Assembly (NCBI GenBank): GCA_030418115.1
Contig: JAUHQD010000001.1
Location: forward strand, 1-64,000
Reading direction: 5' to 3'
From: Alteromonadaceae bacterium BrNp21-10
GTDB lineage: Bacteria > Pseudomonadota > Gammaproteobacteria > Enterobacterales > Alteromonadaceae
DNA length: 64,000 bases
The notes beneath the pieces are model-generated. The model was not told the origin of the DNA, made no database searches, and saw only the letters and a list, made by a program, of their open reading frames with translations. A program made the position numbers and the translations under genes. Of this stretch, positions 26,508-33,960 are shown piece after piece. Within the stretch, counting starts at the first letter, position 1. The number at the start of each line of letters is the position of its first letter.

Positions 26508-27377
26508 ATGAGTGTACAGGTCGAAGGGTTTTATCATGAGGACACCTCAACGCTGTCCTATGTTGTTTTTGATGCCGTTAGCGCGGAAGCGGCGGTGATT
26601 GATCCCGTTATGGATTTTGATTATGCCTCGGGGCACAGTCATTTCGAGTCAGCCGACAGTTTGATCGCGTTTTTAGCAAATAAAAAATTACAGCTAAAGT
26701 GGATCTTAGAAACTCATGCTCATGCGGATCACTTGAGTGCAGCGCAATACATTAAACAACATTGTGGCGGAAAAATTGCGATTGGGCAGGGCATTGTTCA
26801 AGTGCAGAAAACCTTTGCCGACATTTATCATTTGGGAAAAACTCTGAATACCGATGGTAGCGATTTTGATCATCTGTTTAATGAGGGTGACACTTTTACC
26901 CTAGGTGAATTTAGCGGCAGAGTTATCGCTACACCGGGCCATACCAATGACAGTTTGACCTATTTAATCGAAGGCAACGCCTTTGTTGGCGATAGCCTGT
27001 TTATGCCCGATGCGGGTACCGCCCGATGTGATTTCCCAGGCGGCAGTGCCGAGGTGTTATATCAGTCGGTACAAAAACTTTATCAACTGCCCGATGACAC
27101 GCGGCTGTATGTTAGCCATGATTATCAACCCGACGATCGTGAATTACGTTTTGTGGCTACGGTGGCAGAACACAAACAAAGCAATATCCATATTAGTGCC
27201 AACACCGCAGTGTCCGAATTTAGTCAAAAACGCCAAACGCGGGATGCCACATTAGATATGCCTAGGTTAATTATCCCGAGTATTCAGGTGAATATTCGTG
27301 CCGGTCGTTTTCCTGAACCCGAGCAAAATGGCGTGAGCTATTTGAAATTACCGATTAATTATTTTGGACAAAAATAG
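26508..27377 (+). CDS. Metallo-beta-lactamase-fold persulfide dioxygenase-like protein (Blh type)
   Basis: 289 aa. The metal motif ETHAHADHLSA (near residues 68-78) and the downstream GHTNDSLTYL, FVGDSLFMPDAGTARCDFPGG and YVSHDYQP blocks match the ETHE1/Blh group, which oxidises glutathione persulfide to sulfite with a single iron. Blh is commonly encoded with BigR, rhodanese, YedE/YeeE and TauE proteins, exactly the neighbours seen here. No fused rhodanese domain is present. The start has GGAG (26497-26500) upstream. Confidence 0.9.
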   Translation: MSVQVEGFYHEDTSTLSYVVFDAVSAEAAVIDPVMDFDYASGHSHFESADSLIAFLANKKLQLKWILETHAHADHLSAAQYIKQHCGGKIAIGQGIVQVQKTFADIYHLGKTLNTDGSDFDHLFNEGDTFTLGEFSGRVIATPGHTNDSLTYLIEGNAFVGDSLFMPDAGTARCDFPGGSAEVLYQSVQKLYQLPDDTRLYVSHDYQPDDRELRFVATVAEHKQSNIHISANTAVSEFSQKRQTRDATLDMPRLIIPSIQVNIRAGRFPEPEQNGVSYLKLPINYFGQK

Positions 27378-27428
27378 CTCAGAGTGATTACCAGCAGATA
27401 AAATGCCAAGCGAATATAGAGGTGGTTT

Positions 27429-27893
27429 TTAATCATCTGTAACAAAGGCATTTTTTTCTTTTACCGCTTGCACCACAAGCTGAACACGTCGCTTAGCCTT
27501 GTGTAAATTATCGAAAGTGTTGTTGGTAATGTCGGCACGTATTCCCAACGATTGACGAATCTGGTGAAATTGCGATTTTGCCACCGCATTATTGAAAAGA
27601 TAAGTGTCAATCACACAACCATTGTTAAGGCAATATCGGAAGATGGGTAGCAACATTGGCATGGCATCTGCGGTCAATGCTTCAAACTGCCTTAAATCAA
27701 TGACGCAGCCCCAAATTCGATCACTAGACTCATTTATAATTGAATACAGTGCCGATTGAATCTGCTCTACTAAGTGGGGCTGGCATGCACCTTGTAGTTG
27801 AAGAAAGAGGGTCTTATCATGGTAATCAATATGATAACGTCCGAATCTGTTCTGATATTTTGAGTCAAACGTAGGCTTCATACCTTGGTCCAT
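27429..27893 (-). CDS. Unknown protein, possible STAS-like fold
   Basis: 154 aa, soluble, no signal peptide or membrane helix. The pattern YHIDYHDKTLFLQLQG, then a helix and WGCVIDLRQFEALTADAMP, resembles STAS/SpoIIAA-like proteins by eye, but the similarity is weak. Starts are ATG 27893 or 27881. It converges with the persulfide dioxygenase gene. Function unknown. Confidence 0.5.
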   Translation of the reverse strand: MDQGMKPTFDSKYQNRFGRYHIDYHDKTLFLQLQGACQPHLVEQIQSALYSIINESSDRIWGCVIDLRQFEALTADAMPMLLPIFRYCLNNGCVIDTYLFNNAVAKSQFHQIRQSLGIRADITNNTFDNLHKAKRRVQLVVQAVKEKNAFVTDD

Positions 27894-28005
27894 TCTTGTT
27901 TAATTTGCGCCTGTGCATCTGTTTAAACTAACAAATCAAGCCGCGTGAAAATGGATCAATTTGTAATTTATTTTATTTCATAGTTTAAAGAAATATGCCA
28001 ATCCC

Positions 28006-28033
28006 TTGCATGGTGGCCACAGGCTGTTAGAAT
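28006..28033 (+). promoter_or_regulatory. Promoter of the thiamine operon
   Basis: A -10 TAGAAT (28028-28033) lies 16 bp after a weak -35 TTGCAT (28006-28011). It would start transcription near 28040, just ahead of a hairpin and the TPP aptamer. The region 27894-28005 otherwise holds only AT-rich sequence. Confidence 0.45.
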
Positions 28034-28042
28034 CGCCGCCAA

Positions 28043-28074
28043 TATTGCCAATGACTGAAACGTTATTGGCAATA
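28043..28074 (+). repeat. 10-bp hairpin at the 5' end of the riboswitch leader
   Basis: TATTGCCAAT (28043-28052) and ATTGGCAATA (28065-28074) are perfectly complementary, with a 12-nt loop. It would form at the very 5' end of the leader transcript and may protect the RNA from decay or help riboswitch folding. Confidence 0.5.
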
Positions 28075-28076
28075 GA

Positions 28077-28154
28077 TACCAAGGGGTGCGAGAGCTGAGA
28101 TTCTTATTGAGAACCCTTATACCTGATCCGGATAATACCGGCGTAGGAATGGTT
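28077..28154 (+). ncRNA. TPP (THI-box) riboswitch
   Basis: The conserved blocks GGGGTGC, GCTGAGA, ACCCTTATACCTGATCCGGA and GCGTAGGAA appear in order, closed by an ACCA/TGGT helix. This is the thiamine pyrophosphate aptamer, which lowers expression of downstream genes when TPP is bound. After it, 28156-28174 can fold into a hairpin and GCCGG (28197-28201) can pair with CCGGC (28138-28142) of the aptamer. There is no convincing terminator T-run, so control may act on translation or through Rho. The regulated operon is the TonB receptor and three downstream thiamine genes. Confidence 0.95.
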
Positions 28155-28232
28155 AGGTCTGAGTAATACTCGACCCTCTATTACACCTGCCGAAATGCCG
28201 GATCTTTTCAGTTAGTTTTAGAAGAGATCCAA

Positions 28233-30278
28233 ATGAAAATTAGACCTGTCTTATCACTTATATCAGTACTCGCTGCCGGTGTGTCTTCGGCAATGGCCGA
28301 GCCAGCCATTGAACGTTTGTTAGTGACTGCCGACTTTAGTGGTGAAGATCAACAAAAAATTCCTGCCAGTGTTTCCATTATTGGCGAGCAACAAATTCTT
28401 GATCGCCAAGCCAGTTATCTTGATGAGATATTAAATGCCGCCCCCAACGTTAACTTTAATACTGGGGCGTCCCGCGGTCGCTATATTCAAATTCGTGGTA
28501 TCGGTGAGCGCAGCCAGTACGCCGAGCCTATTAACCCATCTGTAGGCATCATTGTCGATGACGCGGATTTCACCGGTATTGCTGGTGTCGGGACGTTATT
28601 TGATGTTGAACAAGTAGAAGTATTGAAAGGGCCACAATCAACCGCGTTTGGTGCAGCAGCTTTAGCCGGTGCAATTAAAATTAAAACCACCGAAGCCGGC
28701 CCCAATCAAGGTAATAAATTGAGCCTGAGCATAGGTGAACAAAATAGTTGGAATGCTGGTGTGGCATACGGCAACGCTATTACCGATAAATTGTTTTATC
28801 GGGTGGCGGTGAATCAATATAAAAGCGATGGTTTTATTGACAATATTTATTTGAATCGTCCAACTCAGAATTTGGATGAACTTACCTCACGCTTCAAATT
28901 GAAATACCTCGCTAGTGACAACCTGACGCTAGATGCCGCCTATCAGTATTTTGATATTGATAATGGCTATGATGCTTTTGCCTTAGATAATGACTACAAA
29001 ACGCGTTCGGACCAGCCTGGCTTTGATCGTCAAAAAACTCATATGTTAAGCCTAAAAGCCGACTGGTCTCAGCAATGGGGTAATTTATTAGCAGTAGCTT
29101 CATGGTCTGATTCAGATATGGATTATGGCTATGATGAAGACTGGACCTATGTGGGTTTTCACCCGGAAGAGTACAGCTCAATTGACTATTATTTCCGTGA
29201 GCGTGAAACTCAATCTATTGATATTCGTGCTGTATCTAAACCGGCCGATATCAGCTGGATTGTGGGGTTCTATGCAAAATCAACAGAGGAAGACGTAGAG
29301 CGTGAATCAACCTGGAGTTCACCTAATTTTACCGCAGAATATAAACCGGATAATAAGGCCGTTTATGCAGAGATAAAATGGCAGCTAACCGATGCACTGC
29401 GTTTAACTACAGGCTTGCGTGTAGACAGTTTTGATATTGATTACAGTGATAATAACAACTTTGTGGAAACAGTAGACGACACCATTGTCGGCGGTAAGGT
29501 TGTTGTAGATTATCAAGTGAGCAATAGCGGCATGCTCTACGCCAGTGTTTCTCGTGGTTATAAAACCGGTGGTTTTAATCCCGATGAGCGTGTAGCCGCA
29601 GCACAACGCGTTTTCGCTCCAGAATATAACTGGAATTATGAAGTCGGCTATAAAGCCAGTTTTGATGAAGGAGCCGGTACAGTACGTATTGCGGCATTTA
29701 CTATGCAGCGCCGTAACACCCAAATCAGCGATTACGATCTACAGTTCCGTGAAGATGGCAGCGCCACCTTTATCGATATTATCGATAACGCCGATAACGG
29801 CAAAAATAATGGCGTTGAAATTGAGAGCAACTGGCAGGTAACGGATTACGCCACCCTATTTGCTAATGTGGGCTGGCTGGATGCCTCGTTCTCGGGTTAT
29901 ACCCAGGCCGATGGCACGCGAGTAGCACAGCGGGATCAAGCACAAGCGCCTAAGTACACCTTTAATATTGGTGCCGAGTATCAAATGGGTGATAGCTGGT
30001 CGTTCTACATTGCCGCAGATGGCAAGGATGAGTATTACTTCTCCGACGGTCATGATGAATTATCCGATAGTTTCGTGTTGGTCAATGCGCGTTTGAAGTA
30101 TCACCTACAAAACTGGACGTTGGCCTTGTGGGGCAAGAATATCTTTGATGAAGAGTATCAAACCCGAGGATTCGGTGGTTTTAATAATGACCCCCGTGAA
30201 TTCTTCGAAACGCCAGAACCATACTACCAATTAGGTGATGGTCGTCAGTTGGGTGTGAGTGCTGATTACCGTTTCTAA
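28233..30278 (+). CDS. TonB-dependent receptor, probable thiamine uptake
   Basis: 681 aa. Signal peptide about 1-22; plug about 35-155 (PASVSIIGEQQILDRQA, RYIQIRGIGERSQYAEP, VEVLKGPQSTAFGAAALAGA); barrel to a C-terminal Phe (GVSADYRF). It follows the TPP riboswitch directly and heads an operon of thiamine-binding, transport and kinase genes, so its ligand is very likely thiamine or a thiamine phosphate. The assignment rests on riboswitch and context, not on a ligand-specific motif. Confidence 0.88.
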   Translation: MKIRPVLSLISVLAAGVSSAMAEPAIERLLVTADFSGEDQQKIPASVSIIGEQQILDRQASYLDEILNAAPNVNFNTGASRGRYIQIRGIGERSQYAEPINPSVGIIVDDADFTGIAGVGTLFDVEQVEVLKGPQSTAFGAAALAGAIKIKTTEAGPNQGNKLSLSIGEQNSWNAGVAYGNAITDKLFYRVAVNQYKSDGFIDNIYLNRPTQNLDELTSRFKLKYLASDNLTLDAAYQYFDIDNGYDAFALDNDYKTRSDQPGFDRQKTHMLSLKADWSQQWGNLLAVASWSDSDMDYGYDEDWTYVGFHPEEYSSIDYYFRERETQSIDIRAVSKPADISWIVGFYAKSTEEDVERESTWSSPNFTAEYKPDNKAVYAEIKWQLTDALRLTTGLRVDSFDIDYSDNNNFVETVDDTIVGGKVVVDYQVSNSGMLYASVSRGYKTGGFNPDERVAAAQRVFAPEYNWNYEVGYKASFDEGAGTVRIAAFTMQRRNTQISDYDLQFREDGSATFIDIIDNADNGKNNGVEIESNWQVTDYATLFANVGWLDASFSGYTQADGTRVAQRDQAQAPKYTFNIGAEYQMGDSWSFYIAADGKDEYYFSDGHDELSDSFVLVNARLKYHLQNWTLALWGKNIFDEEYQTRGFGGFNNDPREFFETPEPYYQLGDGRQLGVSADYRF

Positions 30279-30307
30279 TGATCCGATTATTATTCTAATA
30301 AAATAAT

Positions 30308-30335
30308 GCAGATGGACTCCATTGAGTTCATCTGC
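30308..30335 (+). terminator. Intercistronic hairpin after the TonB receptor
   Basis: A 12-bp stem with one G-T pair (30308-30319 with 30324-30335) and a CATT loop starts 30 bp after the receptor stop. No T-run follows. It probably sets stability or partial read-through, giving more receptor than downstream proteins. Confidence 0.5.
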
Positions 30336-30356
30336 AATAAATACAAGGAATTATCT

Positions 30357-30614
30357 ATGCAAGTGGTTGCAGAAATATCGCTTTATCCGTTGAATGAAAA
30401 ATACATAGCACCTATTCAAGCCTTTATTGACCGCTTAAATACTTACCCACAACTATCGGTTAATACTGGCAGCACCAGTACGGTAGTAGCAGGTGAATAT
30501 TTACCCACCATGCAAATTTTGGCTGAAGAAATGCAGCGCAGCCATCAAGAAATTGGTCAGGCTATCTTTGTGTGTAAATTTTTAAATGGCGACAAAATGG
30601 GCAGTGGGGAATAA
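30357..30614 (+). CDS. YkoF-like thiamine-binding protein
   Basis: 85 aa. The start is ATG 30357 with AAGGA (30345-30349); the open frame extends 17 codons 5' but those codons overlap the hairpin. VVAEISLYPLNEKYIAPIQAFI and STSTVVAGEYLPTMQILAEEM match the MTH1187/YkoF (thiamine-binding) fold. Single-domain members are found in TPP-riboswitch operons. The absence of a signal peptide implies a cytosolic role, perhaps as a carrier or buffer for thiamine or its pyrimidine moiety. Confidence 0.8.
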   Translation: MQVVAEISLYPLNEKYIAPIQAFIDRLNTYPQLSVNTGSTSTVVAGEYLPTMQILAEEMQRSHQEIGQAIFVCKFLNGDKMGSGE

Positions 30615-30617
30615 GCC

Positions 30618-31217
30618 ATGATGGAGGCGCTGAGTCAGCAGTGGGCAGCTCAATCAATTTGGGAAATAGTCGCTGTATTATTGGCGCTGGCTTATGTGTG
30701 GTTAGCCGCAAAACAGCATATTGCCTGTTGGCCCAGTGCCTTTATTAGCACCGGTATCTATACATGGATATTCTGGGAACACAGTTTACCCATGCAATCG
30801 CTACTGAATTTCTATTATTTGTTAATGGCGGTTTATGGCTGGTGGCATTGGCAATCAATGGCAGAAGAAGATACCGCACAGGTTATACACAAAGGCTGGC
30901 GTTTTCATGGGGTAGCTATTGGTAGCTGCACTTTTATCTGTTTGCTGGTGGTATGGCTATTGCAAGATAGTTTTAATCAAAAGTATTTGTATTTGGATGC
31001 GTTTATCACTGTTTTTAGCTTATTTACCACTTGGTTGGTCACCCAAAAAGTGCTGGAAAATTGGTTGTACTGGATTGTAATTAACTTTCTGTCAGCTTAT
31101 TTATGTTGGGTAACCGAGTTATATTTGAGCTCGTTATTAATGCTCGGCTACTTTGGTTTTGCGGTATATGGTTACATGCAATGGCGTTCAGACAGTGATT
31201 GGGTGACAGAGCCGTGA
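30618..31217 (+). CDS. pnuT: PnuC-family permease, probable thiamine transporter PnuT
   Basis: 199 aa with about seven membrane helices. IWEIVAVLLALAYVWLAAKQ, CWPSAFISTGIYTWIFWEH and YLLMAVYGWWHW are PnuC-family blocks that line the vitamin-binding pore. PnuC transports nicotinamide riboside; paralogues in TPP-riboswitch operons (PnuT) transport thiamine by facilitated diffusion with trapping by phosphorylation. It lies 3 bp after the YkoF-like gene and overlaps the kinase gene by 4 bp, which fits coupled import and phosphorylation. Confidence 0.9.
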   Translation: MMEALSQQWAAQSIWEIVAVLLALAYVWLAAKQHIACWPSAFISTGIYTWIFWEHSLPMQSLLNFYYLLMAVYGWWHWQSMAEEDTAQVIHKGWRFHGVAIGSCTFICLLVVWLLQDSFNQKYLYLDAFITVFSLFTTWLVTQKVLENWLYWIVINFLSAYLCWVTELYLSSLLMLGYFGFAVYGYMQWRSDSDWVTEP

Positions 31218-32023
31218 GCTGGGTTAGTCCGTGCATAACGGAAGAGCTGTTATCCATTCCTTGGTTGGCGGATAGTTACCAACTAAAGCCTATCCAAGGC
31301 GGCGTAATTAATGGCAGTTATGCATTGGATTCTAACGGTAAGCGTTTTTACTTAAAAGTATTTAGCGCTGAAAACCTCAATGCGATTAATCGCCCGCAAG
31401 CATATAGCTTGCAACGCAGTTTGGCGCAAATGAAGTTCGCGCCAGAGCCGTTATATTTATCTCGCAAAGGTCTATTTCAAGTTGAAAGCTGGTTGCATAT
31501 AGAAACTATCGATAGCAATCAGTATTCAGGTCAACAAAAGATCCAGTTATTAGCCGGTGCGCTGACATTTGTCCATCGACTGAATGTGCCTGCCATCGAA
31601 ATTCCGTTGGTAGCGCAGTGGCTGCACTATTTGCGCTTGATCCCCAAAAATAAAGATCAATGGCAACGACGAATCCAGTTACTCCAAGACCGTTGGTATA
31701 GGGTTGAAAAAAACTGCCTGTGTCACCACGATTTATCCTTTGGGCATATTTGTGTGCGGCCTAAAGGTGTCATACTGGATTGGGAATACGCTGCACGTTC
31801 AAATCGTTATTTTGACATTGCTTGCGCACTATTGATCAATCAAATGGAGCCACAAGCTTGCCAATGGTTATACCGTCATTACGCTAATGAAAATAATATC
31901 GATGTTGAAGAGCTGGTGAATAAAGTCGGCTATATGTTGCCATTAGCGAAATTAACGGCCGACCTTTGGACAGCAACGTTAACTGAAGGTGAGTCCCAGA
32001 GTCAGCCTTTGGTTAGTAATTAG
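31214..32023 (+). CDS. thiK: ThiK-like thiamine kinase (APH fold)
   Basis: 269 aa. The GTG at 31214 overlaps the pnuT stop (GTGA) and is preferred over the TTG at 31199. Kinase-like features are the nucleotide-binding segment QGGVINGSYAL, the catalytic loop CHHDLSFGHI (Asp near residue 174) and the metal-binding DWEYAA. In this fold the loop is usually HxDxxxxN; here the Asn is replaced by His. It probably phosphorylates thiamine and so traps what PnuT brings in. Whether the substitution changes activity is unknown. Confidence 0.8.
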   Translation: MSWVSPCITEELLSIPWLADSYQLKPIQGGVINGSYALDSNGKRFYLKVFSAENLNAINRPQAYSLQRSLAQMKFAPEPLYLSRKGLFQVESWLHIETIDSNQYSGQQKIQLLAGALTFVHRLNVPAIEIPLVAQWLHYLRLIPKNKDQWQRRIQLLQDRWYRVEKNCLCHHDLSFGHICVRPKGVILDWEYAARSNRYFDIACALLINQMEPQACQWLYRHYANENNIDVEELVNKVGYMLPLAKLTADLWTATLTEGESQSQPLVSN

Positions 32024-32085
32024 GCAGTTGAACCAACTAAGTCATTATTCCAAATAAAACCTGTAGATTTTGTAAAAGCTTTCAG

Positions 32086-32091
32086 TATAAT
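32086..32091 (+). promoter_or_regulatory. -10 element of the tRNA-Trp promoter
   Basis: TATAAT about 16 bp before the tRNA 5' end, followed by GCGGCC. No good -35 is evident. Confidence 0.5.
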
Positions 32092-32106
32092 GCGGCCTTC
32101 GTCTGC

Positions 32107-32183
32107 AGGGGCGTAGTTCCAATTGGTAGAACAGCGGATTCCAAATCCGATGGTTGGGAGTTCGAGTCTCTCCGCCCCTGCCA
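32107..32183 (+). tRNA. tRNA-Trp (anticodon CCA)
   Basis: Cloverleaf: acceptor AGGGGCG/CGCCCCT, D arm GTTC...GAAC, anticodon loop TTCCAAA with anticodon CCA, and T arm with GTTCGAGTC. The 3' CCA (32181-32183) is encoded. It closely matches E. coli tRNA-Trp apart from the anticodon stem, which has one G-A mismatch at its outer end. A TATAAT (32086-32091) followed by a GC-rich discriminator, as in stringently controlled stable-RNA promoters, lies just upstream. Confidence 0.95.
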
Positions 32184-32256
32184 CGTTTCCTCCTAGTTAT
32201 TTTCTAGAGTAATTTAGCATTCAATTTAATCCATTCAGTATGCTAATCTTGCGACC

Positions 32257-32793
32257 ATGAATACAATCTCTGATTACCAACAACACATCTTATCGCACAT
32301 GGGTATTTGCCAGTGGCAATTGCGTACACCTGCTGTGGTCAAAGACATGCTTGAAATACAGCCTGTTGCCGCTGCAGTTGCCCAAAAGCCTGTAGATGAG
32401 CCGATTGTTGCGAAAATCGCTGAAGTCCCATTAGCGCACCAAGTAACGGCCGATACTGTGTCAGAAGTTAAGCCCGTTGCAGAGCCGATAACCACCCCAG
32501 ATCCAGCACAAATTGCCGAACCCACACCGCCAGCCTTGGTGTCGGAAAAACCACTGTCGGAAAAACCAGTAGTGGAATGCATCACCGATGGCAGCCATCC
32601 ACTAGTGAAAGACGTGCTGTTAGCATTGGATTTGGATACATCGGCTCTGCAAAAAGCAGATTTAGTCTGGCAACTGGGTAGTGAAGTGAGTTTGCACAAT
32701 CAGCAATTAGTAACGCCGTCACTGTCGCAGTTGGCGACATCCCCTGAATTGAAAAAACAACTTTGGCAATGCTTACAACAATGGCAACCTTAA
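32257..32793 (+). CDS. holD: DNA polymerase III psi subunit HolD with Pro-rich insertion
   Basis: 178 aa (E. coli psi 137). The N-terminus MGICQWQLRTP (about 15-25) aligns with LGITQWSLRRP of E. coli psi, the peptide that binds the clamp-loader collar. The C-terminal domain HPLVKDVLLAL ... VWQLGSEVSL ... LWQCLQQW aligns with the chi-binding domain. Between them, residues about 33-107 form a low-complexity Pro/Ala/Val/Glu linker (TPDPAQIAEPTPPALVSEKP) much longer than in E. coli. The holD-rimI order, conserved in gammaproteobacteria, confirms the call. Confidence 0.85.
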   Translation: MNTISDYQQHILSHMGICQWQLRTPAVVKDMLEIQPVAAAVAQKPVDEPIVAKIAEVPLAHQVTADTVSEVKPVAEPITTPDPAQIAEPTPPALVSEKPLSEKPVVECITDGSHPLVKDVLLALDLDTSALQKADLVWQLGSEVSLHNQQLVTPSLSQLATSPELKKQLWQCLQQWQP

Positions 32794-33227
32794 GTTTTTC
32801 GGTGGTTGATGCCACTAATGCCGATGTGGTGTATGCCTTACAGAATCAATGTCAAGAGCACCCTTGGTCGGAAGCCAATTTTCGTTCTAGTTTACGCTCC
32901 CCTTATTTTCCCTTTGCGGTCACTATCGACGATGTTGTGGTCGGTTATTATTTTGGTCATCAAGTGCTAAGTGATATCACCCTGATAGATATTGGTGTGT
33001 CGCCAAACTATCGTGGTCAAGGAATTGGCAAAGCAATGGTCGAGCATTTAAGCCAACAAGCCCTAAGCCGTAATGCTCAAGAGATTTGGCTAGAAGTGCG
33101 GGTATCTAATGCCACTGCCATTAAGCTGTACCAGCAAGCTGACTTTGAAGTGATTGAAACCCGCAAAGATTATTATCAATCCGCAGCGGGTAAAGAAGAT
33201 GCTTTTGTGATGGGTAAAGTGCTGTAA
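32781..33227 (+). CDS. rimI: Ribosomal protein bS18 N-acetyltransferase RimI
   Basis: 148 aa from ATG 32781, the same length as E. coli RimI; upstream in-frame starts (32763, 32769) are possible. It acetylates the N-terminal alanine of ribosomal protein bS18. GNAT motifs: IDIGVSPNYRGQGIGKAMVE (about 73-92) and EVRVSNATAIKLYQQADFE (about 108-126). It overlaps the 3' end of holD by 13 bp. Confidence 0.92.
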   Translation: MATLSFSVVDATNADVVYALQNQCQEHPWSEANFRSSLRSPYFPFAVTIDDVVVGYYFGHQVLSDITLIDIGVSPNYRGQGIGKAMVEHLSQQALSRNAQEIWLEVRVSNATAIKLYQQADFEVIETRKDYYQSAAGKEDAFVMGKVL

Positions 33228-33239
33228 GCTCACCTGAAT

Positions 33240-33261
33240 ATCTCGAGGTCAGGTTATTTAA
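33240..33261. repeat. ATCTCGAG-TCAGGTT repeat, copy 1
   Basis: ATCTCGAGGTCAGGTTATTTAA lies just after rimI. A near-identical block occurs at 48463-48487. Here it is flanked by ACCTGA (33232-33237), giving a partial inverted repeat around the CTCGAG core. It looks like a dispersed intergenic element of unknown role. Confidence 0.4.
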
Positions 33262-33279
33262 GAGCTCGACTAAGTCCGT

Positions 33280-33747
33280 CTAGCTATTAATATGTTTTAG
33301 CAGTAACCAAATTCGTTTTCGAATATTCATCACCCTAATTCCCCATCGATATTTTTTGTGAGTGCTGACATGGGGGAAGCGTATCTTAATCTGATTGATT
33401 TTTTCATTAATGGAATGCACTAGCTCTTCGGTTTCTTTACCAGTCCAATTTTCTAAATCGGTCCCTTTTAGGGATGGCAGTTTGGCTATTTTAGATTTTT
33501 TAAGGGTGTTGAAATTAAATCCTTCATTGGCCAGCCGTTTGTATTCAACTAAAGCTAACTTTTCAACCACATCCGCTAGTGGCACGCCATCTTCTGCCAC
33601 CATATCCAAATAAGACAGGTTATCTTTCATCTCGCCAATGACCGCGCGGGTGTCGCCTTTAGACTTACGCCACCATGAGGTAATCGACTTCATTGCTGCC
33701 CCACCAGCAGCAAAGGTTTTAAGAGCGGTAGGTATTGATATATCCAT
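33280..33747 (-). CDS. Unknown soluble protein
   Basis: 155 aa from ATG 33747, chosen for AAGGAT just upstream on the coding strand (the TTG at 33765 is an alternative). No signal peptide. Basic C-terminus (KKYRWGIRVMNIRKRIWLLLKH). A predicted helical middle (MKDNLSYLDMVAEDGVPLADVVEKL) suggests a small alpha-helical protein. No family recognised. It converges with rimI. Confidence 0.5.
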   Translation of the reverse strand: MDISIPTALKTFAAGGAAMKSITSWWRKSKGDTRAVIGEMKDNLSYLDMVAEDGVPLADVVEKLALVEYKRLANEGFNFNTLKKSKIAKLPSLKGTDLENWTGKETEELVHSINEKINQIKIRFPHVSTHKKYRWGIRVMNIRKRIWLLLKHINS

Positions 33748-33960
33748 ATTATCCTTCAGCGCCAACTCAATCTCGCAGTGGCGAGTGCATTAAGCTACCT
33801 AATTGGGTATTAATTATTGTGGCAATAACCTACAGTATTTTATGTGGATAAAAAAGACACTAAAAACGCCGATTTACAATTCTTTAAAATAAAAATTGAC
33901 TAAACAGCTACCAATTTTTGCCAAGATGGTTAGCATTAGACTTTGACCTCTTATCGGATA

